64,000 bases of DNA. Origin: Craspedostauros australis (lineage: Eukaryota; Bacillariophyta; Bacillariophyceae; Mastogloiales; Achnanthaceae). The stretch is from positions 496,001-560,000 of the forward strand of contig JAMXDE010000040.1 in the NCBI GenBank assembly GCA_026770025.1. The letters run 5' to 3'. Below, piece by piece: positions 44,055-52,637 of the stretch. A model generated the notes under the pieces. The model ran no database searches, had not been told where the DNA came from, and saw nothing but the letters and a program-made list of their open reading frames with translations. Each line of letters opens with the position of its first letter. Position 1 is the stretch's first letter. A program made the position numbers and the translations under genes.

Positions 44055-45490
44055 TTATTAGCTTGTGGGTATCTAAATCCATCTGGAAGAGATGCTGGCA
44101 TCCAAATCTGTGAATCGTGTGATACTGTGTGGTGCGCATCGCGCTGTACAGTCTTCTGCATATCTATGCATTCGGCAGGCCATTTTGAGAGATCCGATCA
44201 GCCACATCACTCCAAGAACACTCGAAAGAGTAAGGACATGAAGTTTGAAGTCTTTGATCCATCAGGAAGGGATCCAATTCTATGGATGCTGATATCACGC
44301 GGTTCTGAACAGTACGCGTCACGCTGTACAGCGTTCTGAGAATATGTGCATAGACATTGGCGGTCATATTCAACTCCAACACTTTGGTGAATCCGAACGC
44401 ATTCCACAGAGCACAGACATGGGGTTTGAAGCCATGAATCCTCCAGGAAGACATATCGGTATGCACCCAGGTGATCCACATGTCATGACGCCGCTCAGTG
44501 ACACTCCACTTCAGCATCCGTAGAAATGGACCCCTTCCAAACGGATATGGGACTTCAACCTCCATGGCCACAGCCTTCGGAGTCTACTTGACGCAACGCG
44601 GTTGGTCGGATCTCTCAAGCCAGCCGGCCGAATGAATATATCCGCAGAAGGCTGCACAGCACAATGCGCATCGTAAAGCCCCCTCCCAAACAGCGTCACC
44701 AGATATCCTTATCCCCAGCTTTGGATCGCTTCCAGATGGATCCAATACTTCAAACTTCATGGCCGTACCCATTGGAGTGCGGTCAGAGTCATCCAAGCAT
44801 TGGATTACACTATGGCCAGCATTTTATATGCACGTATTCTCAGAACGCCATACAGCATGGCGCGGACGGTTCAGTACAGAGTGACATCAGCATCCATAGA
44901 TTGCGATCCCTTCCAAACGGATAAAGAACTTCAAACTTCATTTCATACTCTTTGGCGTATGATTGGTGTGGTCGGAGCGTTGGATTGGAATACGATTGCC
45001 AGTTCCTATGTACAACCATCCAAATTAATGTACAGCGCGATGCGTACCAATCACTACTGTGTGATATCTGCATCCATAGAATTGGATCCGTTCCTGATGG
45101 ATCAAAGACTTCAAAATTCATGTCCGTACTCTCTGGAGCATGATTGGAGTAGTGAGGTTGGTTGGACCTCTCAAAACGGCCTGCCGAATGCATAGATATG
45201 CGGAGTAGAGTACAGCGCCATGCGTACCGCACAGTATCACAAGATTCATAGATTTGGGTGCCAGCACTCCTTCCAGAAGGACCCAGATCCTCGCAAGCCA
45301 CCCCCATACCCATAGAAGCGCTGTTGCTATGATGGCATTGGTGGAATGGTATATGTTGAGTCTTTCATATGAAGGTTTGGTCAACACCCTGCACACCGCA
45401 CACAGCCACCGTGCGGTATCCCGTGATTTGGCCGCGTACAATCCGCAACACCTTCTAGATGGATCCAGTCACTCACAAGCTAAATGAATA
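44055..45490. repeat. Internal ~180-bp repeat units in both orientations
   Basis: A unit with landmark TTTGAAGTC or TTTGAAGCC followed by GATCCATCAGGAAGG recurs on the plus strand at about 44243 and 44424. The same landmark is inverted (ACTTCAA) at about 44552, 44747, 44928 and 45108. Spacing is 180-196 bp. Each unit also carries a GCTGTACAG-type segment and a GGATGCTGATATCAC-type segment. Units differ from each other by many substitutions, so the array is not recent. Confidence 0.75.
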
Positions 45491-45519
45491 CTCACTGGAA
45501 TGCCTTCGATGCGCTGATT

Positions 45520-45908
45520 TTGTTAAACTGTACTATTTTTGTTCTTTGCAATGAAGATGTCGTCAGAATACAATCCACAACGCAAGAAATTGGAGCAAAC
45601 AGATGGATGATGTACATATCTACAACTAAAGTAGTCACGTATCCCCCTCATTGGATGGTGTACATTCGTGTGGACTATACTGGCAATATGAAGATGATGA
45701 TGAACATGTATAATATGATGTGGCTTGAACTTTTCCTGTGTGGTACAGGTAGTCTATATTTATACACTAACCATGGCAGTCGATGCGAAATCCCTGTGTC
45801 CATGGGATGTCGCATGGACAATTGGACGTTTTGTGCCACTAAGTGTTGTAAAAACAGGCTGGTTGATGCAAATCGGCACTTCAAAAGGGCTGGTTAATGA
45901 ATTTCCTC
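45520..45908 (-). repeat. Right terminal inverted repeat
   Basis: Read on the minus strand from 45908 it gives GAGGAAATTCATTAACCAGC and then TTGAAGTGCCGATTTGCATC, the same order as the left arm. It continues through GCCACATCAT and TTAGTTGTAGATATGTACAT. Confidence 0.8.
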
Positions 45909-45918
45909 GAAGAAGAAC
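45909..45918 (+). repeat. Target site duplication, right
   Basis: GAAGAAGAAC directly follows the terminal CCTC of the element and matches the left copy at 43627-43636 without mismatch. Confidence 0.85.
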
Positions 45919-46150
45919 AAACAACCCATCAACCCATCAACCCATCGGCGCGTCGGCGCATGGTGACTGATGCCAATGATGCTGGATTGCAATACCCCAA
46001 GCAAACGAGATTGATCATTCATTCCACGGTGACTCGCATCGAACGTTCAAGAAACGTCGAAGATCTGCAAACAAGCCACTATTCCGGACAAAGACAACAG
46101 CAGAGACAACAGCAGAGACCACCGCAAAGACCAAGACAACAGTGCATGCG

Positions 46151-47287
46151 ATGAAAGACCGAGTGCTTCCGACGATGTTGATCATCATGATGAACGGGAG
46201 GAGGTTGATATCTGCTTTCTCCCCCGCAGCCAGGTCGGCACTGCCAAAGGCGTGGCTGTCGTGTGAATATGCGTGCGGTGGTGCCAGCACGAGGCTCTAC
46301 AACACATCCAAACCCAAGGCACGCCAACGCCGCAAGATCACGAAGGAGATCAAAGAATCGGAGGCGATCTCAGCCCCCACGTTGGAATGGGAGACGTTCG
46401 ATTTCAGCACATCCCCCAAATGGGACAAGCGATTCGAGGATGGCATCCACCTCGCATCGAGCCACGGCGATTGGAAGGAGATCGAGAAGCACGAGACGCA
46501 GCAAGACAAGGCATTGCACGACAGGTTCGCCAAGACGCACAGCGCGTGGGATGGTCTCGACATGCAGCTCGTGCAACGCGCCATCGACGTGCTGCGTCCC
46601 TTCATCAGCGACGAACGGTGGGAGCGCGTGGACTCCATATTGCGGCAGCGCACATCGAACGTGAAGTTCCTGTTTGAGAATCCATCGAACCCTTCCAACG
46701 TGTGGGCCTGCCTGAGGACGCTGGACTCGTTCGGCATCCAGGATGTGGACGTCGTGATTCAGAGCGGCATGTTCAAAGGCAAGGCGGCGTTGTCGCAGAA
46801 GCGCGGCATGCGCACGGCGATGGGATCGGCCCAATGGCTGACGCTGAAGAACCACCTGTCCATCGAGAACGCGCTGGAGGTGTCGAGAGAGGAGTACCAC
46901 ATCATCTGCACGGACGTGAATCCGAGTTCGAAGGACATCCGGGAGGTCGATTGGGATGCGTCCGGCAAGAAGATCTGCATCGTGATGGGGAACGAGGACC
47001 GCGGCGTTTCCGACGAGGCCAAGGCCATGGCGGATGAATACATCTACCTGCCCATGTCCGGCTTTGCCGAGTCCTTTAACTTGGGCGCCGCCACCGCCAT
47101 CACTTGCGCGCATCTATCGGCGGCGAGCAACAAGGACGGGCAAGGGCCGTTGCGACCCGGCGATCTGACGGAACGCGAGCACAAGACGTTGCAGCTGAAG
47201 GGCGCGATGAACAGCGTCAACCGCAAGACGGCAAGAGCGTTGTTCAAGAAGGAGGGCGTTGTGTTTCCGAAGGAGATTCCCTTGTAG
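46151..47287 (+). CDS. TrmH/SpoU-family RNA 2'-O-methyltransferase
   Basis: This single-exon gene encodes 378 residues. SPOUT methyltransferases of this group methylate a ribose 2'-OH in tRNA or rRNA using S-adenosylmethionine. The C-terminal half carries the trefoil-knot motifs: VKFLFENPSNPSNVWACLRT (motif 1), ICIVMGNEDRGVSDEA (motif 2) and YLPMSGFAESFNLGAATAIT (motif 3, with the SLN-like FN). A basic C-terminal tail follows. The first ATG in frame is at 46151; the codons before it start with GTG. The N-terminus has a hydrophobic stretch (PTMLIIMM) and then LISAFSPAARSA, which resembles the plastid ASAFAP site, so organelle targeting is likely. The foldback element ends 232 bp upstream. Confidence 0.88.
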   Translation: MKDRVLPTMLIIMMNGRRLISAFSPAARSALPKAWLSCEYACGGASTRLYNTSKPKARQRRKITKEIKESEAISAPTLEWETFDFSTSPKWDKRFEDGIHLASSHGDWKEIEKHETQQDKALHDRFAKTHSAWDGLDMQLVQRAIDVLRPFISDERWERVDSILRQRTSNVKFLFENPSNPSNVWACLRTLDSFGIQDVDVVIQSGMFKGKAALSQKRGMRTAMGSAQWLTLKNHLSIENALEVSREEYHIICTDVNPSSKDIREVDWDASGKKICIVMGNEDRGVSDEAKAMADEYIYLPMSGFAESFNLGAATAITCAHLSAASNKDGQGPLRPGDLTEREHKTLQLKGAMNSVNRKTARALFKKEGVVFPKEIPL

Positions 47288-47355
47288 GATTTCATATCAC
47301 GCAAACGGGTACTCATACTCATGGCTTGATTGATCTTGCTACAACTCTTCTCTCT

Positions 47356-47390
<35 letters not shown>

Positions 47391-48349
47391 GAAAAGGCAT
47401 GCTGGAGACCACAATAGAAATACTATTTATCCACCATCCGTAGCAGGTGACACAATCATTGTCCACCAATGCTCTGGTGCTATCTTCTCAATAATGTATA
47501 TCGTATTATATGGTATAAGAAGAGGGCTTCGTTCAGATCGTTCTGTTCCATGTAGTACACTTGTAAAATAATAGTACATTCTCCACTCTTCTCTTCGTTC
47601 GTGTGAATGGCGTCAGTGATGCTCACATCGCAAAAGGGACTTCGGTGAGGCCGTTCAACCGACGTTGTCGTGTCATGTGGCGACTCGCAAAATGGTCGTG
47701 GAAGAAGAGAAGGAAAATGAGTTTTCGTGGGTGGAACGAAAAAATGACCAATTTGCAATCCGCGCCACTTTTTCTACGAGCATCCTACGTGTGAAACCGT
47801 ACTGGATGGAAATGAGCCAATCAGAACTCATCATTCGACACCAGCGAGTTTCAAGCACAAACGCCAGTTTGGAGAGGTTGGCCTCAGCGACCACCGTAGC
47901 GAAACGAAGTGTTGGTTGCAAGCGAGGCGTTGCGCGCAACTGTGCACAGGCGAGGAACCACCCAGGCGAGGATCTGTACCCAGGTGAGGCGTCCCACTAA
48001 ACCAAACACCACAGTGAAAGAACCAACCATTGGCAACTTGACGGAGTTTGTCTCAGATACACCGGAGGTCTCGTAATACTCCACCGAGACAGTGCATCAG
48101 ACCAGCGACAGAACCATTTACTCCACTCGACTCCAGCCTCCTCTCTCTCTTCCTCATCGTTGCGTGGAGGAACAGCCGTGTGGACGTCGATACCGGGCAA
48201 CTTGAGAAGAAGGCATCGGACAGCACAAGACAGAACGCAACGTGGCGCAACGTGACGGCTTCGGAGTGTGTTGGGTTGGGTGCTCGTGAACGGCGGTTCT
48301 TCATTCTTCCTCTCTCTCTCGTTGAGTGGGGGTAGCAAGCACAGCAACC
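47288..48349. promoter_or_regulatory. TrmH 3' region and MCM3 promoter
   Basis: This 1.06-kb interval lies between two plus-strand genes. A CT/GA palindrome begins 59 bp after the TrmH stop (47346-47388). No gene is recognised. No exact E2F box was found in front of MCM3. Confidence 0.5.
47346..47388. repeat. (CT)n-(GA)n palindrome beyond TrmH
   Basis: CTCTTCTCTCTCTTGAGAGA is followed by a further GA run to 47388, about 43 bp in total. It is the longest of the palindromes of this type in the window. Confidence 0.85.
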
Positions 48350-51286
48350 ATGATGTCCTTCAATGAGCTCAAGGAGGATTACGATGCCTTTCTTCGGTCG
48401 GAGGTATGTTCCATTCCAACAGATCGACTGTGCGGGATCTACTTGCGACAACAGTATCAGTATCGGGATCGGAATGAGCTCCGAAGACACGGCGGCTGTT
48501 GTGTGTTGCGTGTTGTTCGTTGGATGACCATGACGATGACGATGCTGGTCATGCAGTCAAGACCTATGGATTGCACTCAGTTGGTGTTCAACGACATTGT
48601 GACATAGCAGTACAGCTCACCAAATCGCCATGTGACCTTGCCTTGCCATTCATTCATCCATTAACTCGTTCACTCATTCAATGGCCACCACCACCGCCGC
48701 CGCAACTGCAGAGATTCAACCACGTGGATAGGATAGCGACGGCGATCGATGACTTTGCGCATTCCTCGAAGGGCAGATCTGTGGCAGGATGGGGCTGTCC
48801 CAGAGTGGAGATTGGCATGTCGGAGCTGCGGTCGAGAGACGGCGGGACACTCAGTCAGAGCTTGAGAATGGACCCTTTGCGTCATCTGCGGGCCCTGGAG
48901 GCGGCATGTCACAGCATCGCATCGGAAGAACGACCGGGATACGACAAGGAAGGTACGTGCAACTTGCTGTAGGTCATCGACTTCTTTCGAGAATGTCAAC
49001 TATTTACGTATGCTTCAGGCGAACTGGATGTGTGAACACACTACAATACCATGGTGCCATCCTGTACCGTATCGTATCGTACAGTTCACGTGTACATGCC
49101 TGCGATGTGCCTGCTCAATGATGGGGCCTTGGAAGTTTTGAGGCATGGGGATCCGCCGTTGACTTCTGTCTCACCGTTCTCGTACAACGAACGGATATCA
49201 ACACATCACGCCACGCCAACACTTTACCACATTGCCATATGTCTACAACTATGTCTTGCACTTCTCCTATCTTTCAGGCACCCGGGTGAAGGTTGCTCTC
49301 TCCGGGCCTGTCGGTGCAGCACCATCCAGCCCACGTGACCTGACCTCCTCGGCTCTCAGACAACTGGTATGTGTGGAGGGCGTCGCCACGAAAGTGTCTG
49401 CCATCAAACCAAAGGTCATCAAATCCGTGCACTACTGTGCCAAAACCAAACAGCATTCCAGCCGGAATTACATCGACGCCACGGACCCGCAGCTTGGCCT
49501 GCAGCAGGTGGACAATGACGGGCGCGAGATGGATCGCATGATCAATATCACAGAAACCGTGTATCCCACGAAGGACAAAGATGGAAACCCGCTCGAAACT
49601 GAATACGGTCTGTCACAGTACAAGGATCACCAGACGATCACGTTGCAGGAGATGCCAGAACGGGCCCCCATGGGCCAGCTTCCAAGGTCGGTGGAGCTCG
49701 TGCTGGATCACGACTTGGTGGACAAAATTAAGCCAGGCGACAGAGTCATGATCGTGGGAGTGTACAGAGCGTTGGCGACTGCCGCCACGCAATCAACATC
49801 GGGAGTGTTCAAGACGGTGGTCCTGGTCAACAACGTCCACATCCTGGGCCGCGACACCACCCGGCTCACATTCTCACCGCAAGATGTGCGAACCATCAAA
49901 GCACTCGGCAAGGAGGACGGCATCCTGTCCATCCTCGGCAGGAGTCTGGCACCATCCATCCATGGCCACGAAATGATCAAGAAGGCGTTGGTACTGCAGC
50001 TACTTTCCGGCTGCGAGAAGAATCTGAAAAACGGCACGCATTTGCGCGGTGACATCAACGTGCTCATGGTTGGCGATCCATCCACGGCGAAGAGCCAGCT
50101 GCTTCGATCCGTCATGATGATCGCGCCTTTAGCCGTCTCCACCACAGGCAAAGGATCCTCTGGTGTCGGTCTCACAGCAGCCGTCACTTCGGACGCAGAG
50201 ACGAGGGAACGCCGTCTGGAGGCCGGTGCCATGGTCCTTGCGGACAGAGGGATTGTATGCGTGGACGAATTCGACAAGATGGGAGAGAATGACAGAGTTG
50301 CCATCCACGAGGCCATGGAGCAGCAGACGGTGACCATCGCGAAGGCGGGCATGCACGCCAGCCTGAATGCCCGATGCTCCGTGCTTGCGGCTGCCAATCC
50401 TGTGTTCGGGCAGTACGACAAGAACAAGCGAGTGCAGGAGAACATCGGCCTGCCGGACTCACTCCTGAGTCGATTCGACCTTCTCTTCATCGTCTTGGAT
50501 CTCGTGGATCCAGAGACAGACAGGATGATTGCCAACCACGTAATTCGCAGCCATCAATACCGACCTGGTCGCGGCGACGACAAGAATGACAGCGATGATG
50601 ACATGGACGACTCCGACGATGAATTCGAGGATGGCGCTCAACGCAACCAATCGATTTGGCAAAAGGGCCGGCTTGCCGGTGATGACAGTCACAGATCATC
50701 CACAGCGCATGACACCCTGCAGCACGATTTCCTGCGGAAGTACCTGCACTTCGCGAAGCGCTTGGAGCCGGAGCTTTCCGAAGAGGCCACGGAGTTCATT
50801 GCCAACGAGTACGCGGAGATGCGATGTCGGCAGGATGAACGCACGTTGCCAGTCACCGCGCGTACGTTGGAGACGGTGATCCGATTGGCGACGGCGCACG
50901 CCAAGCTCCGCCTGAGCCACATCGTGGAACCGACTCCGGATTGCGAGATCGCGATGGAGATCCTCAGCTTCGCCCTGTACAATGCCAACCAAAGTCCGTT
51001 GCCGCAGAGGGAGAAGCCCTCCGCGGAGGTTTCCGACGACGGAGAAGCTTCTGACGCCGAAGCTGAAGAATCGGCACCGAAGCGGCGCAAGGTCGCATCG
51101 AACAGCGCAACAGATGCGGAACTCATCGCGAGAATCAGCCAGGAGCTGGACGACAATGATGGTCAGATGGAGCTGTCAGAACTCTGCAGCGACATCCAAG
51201 ACCGAGACCAGATAGAGCAGATAGTCGAACGGATGGAGCAAGATGATAAAGTGATGGTGAGCGAAGGGACTGTCATGAAGATCTGA
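48350..51286 (+). CDS. MCM3: DNA replication licensing factor MCM3
   Basis: Three exons (48350-48403, 48712-48952, 49278-51286) join in frame to 767 residues. Donors are GTATGT and GTACGT and both acceptors are CAG. MCM3 is one of six subunits of the replicative helicase. MCM3-specific stretches include VCVEGVATKVSAIKPKVIKS, HYCAKTK, NPLETEYGLSQYKDHQ and MPERAPMGQLPRSVE. The AAA+ core has Walker A GDPSTAKS (364-371), the segment GKGSSGVGLTAAVTSDAETR, Walker B GIVCVDEFDKM, and the arginine finger in LPDSLLSRFDLLF. An acidic insertion (NDSDDDMDDSDDEFEDG) precedes the winged-helix C-terminus. The first exon encodes only 18 residues. Length agrees with animal MCM3 (about 808). Confidence 0.95.
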
Positions 51287-51695
51287 TGAGTGTGGGGCCA
51301 CCAATCAGCAGTGTACTAGTACCTTTACTGTATTCTATTCTACCATACTATAAGAGTTAAAGTGTCCGTCCATCATGACACTGTCATACTTCGAGTATGC
51401 TTGCCAAGGATACTCTCGTGAGCCCAAGCGCGTGGTTGTCCCTTGCCTGCATACAATACTGGAGGACTGTTTTTTCGTGTCTTTCGATCTATCGTAATGT
51501 GCGAGGATCTATGTTATGCAAGTGCGGTATCTATCTATGGTTGGACTGATGGATGAGAGAGTGCGTGAGTGGTCGTTGTGATTTATGTTGTTCCGCCATC
51601 GCCACCAAACTCTTGAGGATGATGTGTATTCTATCCAACTCGGCAGTCGCAGCCGCTTGGACAGCAGGTATGGCCTCATTCGCTCGCAGAAGAGC
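51287..51695. other. Convergent intergenic interval
   Basis: This 409-bp interval lies between the MCM3 and membrane-protein stop codons. No gene or notable repeat is recognised. Confidence 0.55.
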
Positions 51696-52637
51696 TCACA
51701 CCTGCTCCTGCTCCTCATCCATGGAATCGTTGCGATCGTCCTTCGATGGATCGGTCTGATCCAAACCGTAGTAGTCCGCCGGGACGCTCTCCGGAGTGCT
51801 GCGCATCTTGAAGTCCAAGTACGCAGGCAAGAAGTTCAATCCCAACGTCAGCATCGTCGCGGATGGGGCGCGTGGAGCAGCCATGCCCGCAGGTGCGTAC
51901 GCCACCTGGACCATGATCTGGAACGTGATGACCATCAGCCATTGGACGAACAGCGTTGCCTGGAACGTGTGGTTGTCCTTGCCGTTCCACAATCCAAATC
52001 CACGGGCAAAACCGAAGATGGCATTGAGCACCTGCACCAACCCGACGGCGATGGCAATCTCTGGGAAGTTGATGAAGTACATGGCGACAGCGACTGGGCC
52101 ATTCTCAAGAGGTCCGCTTCCGAAGCGATCCAGCAGGAACGATCCCAGCAGCAGCTGGCTCAACCCTGCCAGCAGGATGGTGAAGGAGTAGAAGTGCAGT
52201 CTGCCTCTGTAGTAGCTGCCTGGTCGGGCCTGCGGCTGACCGGATTGGAAGCTGTACAACGCAAACGCGATGAATGCCAGACTGCCAAGGAGCGCCGTGC
52301 CGTAACCCAAGACACCCATCATGCCCATCGCACCGACGAAGCGAACATCCCCTTCATTATGGTCGTAGCTTGGAGGGAAGAAGGCATCGCCGCTGCGAGC
52401 ATCGCGTCCCACGGCCGTCAGATCAGTGATGAAGGGCACGTAGGCCAGCTGGATGAAGAGGATGCAGAATCCTGTGAGGTACTTGTGGCCAAAGTCGTGG
52501 ACCGTTTGGAGATATCCGAGGGTGACCCCCATGACTCCCATGAGGATGGTGAAGACGGAACCGACCAAGGAGGAGAGGGGGATGCCTTCGGAGGCCGTGG
52601 TGCCATCGGGACCGACGAGGGTGGCGAGGTTGGCCAT
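51696..52637 (-). CDS. Seven-helix membrane protein, unrecognised
   Basis: This single-exon gene encodes 313 residues. About seven hydrophobic segments are visible: SLVGSVFTILMGVMGVTLGYL, FCILFIQLAYVPFI, GMMGVLGYGTALLGSLAFIA, FTILLAGLSQLLLGSFLL, NFPEIAIAVGLVQVLNAIFG, FVQWLMVITFQIMVQVAY, and a last one around TLGLNFLPAYL. Conserved-looking loops include GSYYRGRLHFYS and GFGLWNGKDNHTFQATLF. No signal peptide or catalytic motif is seen, and the C-terminus is acidic. I do not recognise the family. The composition and the clean frame argue for a real gene, possibly specific to algal stramenopiles. It is convergent with MCM3. Confidence 0.75.
   Translation of the reverse strand: MANLATLVGPDGTTASEGIPLSSLVGSVFTILMGVMGVTLGYLQTVHDFGHKYLTGFCILFIQLAYVPFITDLTAVGRDARSGDAFFPPSYDHNEGDVRFVGAMGMMGVLGYGTALLGSLAFIAFALYSFQSGQPQARPGSYYRGRLHFYSFTILLAGLSQLLLGSFLLDRFGSGPLENGPVAVAMYFINFPEIAIAVGLVQVLNAIFGFARGFGLWNGKDNHTFQATLFVQWLMVITFQIMVQVAYAPAGMAAPRAPSATMLTLGLNFLPAYLDFKMRSTPESVPADYYGLDQTDPSKDDRNDSMDEEQEQV

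Larger units (their letters stand above)
43637..45908. mobile_element. Non-autonomous Mutator-like foldback element (2,272 bp)
   Basis: The left terminus GAGGAAATTCATTAACCAGC is repeated in inverted orientation at the right end. The inverted match extends for roughly 390 bp (about 43637-44020 against 45520-45908) with about 75-80 percent identity by eye. The two ends are flanked by a perfect 10-bp direct repeat. The interior is built of about 180-bp units, first in one orientation, then inverted. No transposase frame is present. Long terminal inverted repeats with a 9-11-bp duplication are the hallmarks of Mutator-like elements; the repeated interior resembles foldback elements. It must have been mobilised in trans. 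Confidence 0.85.
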
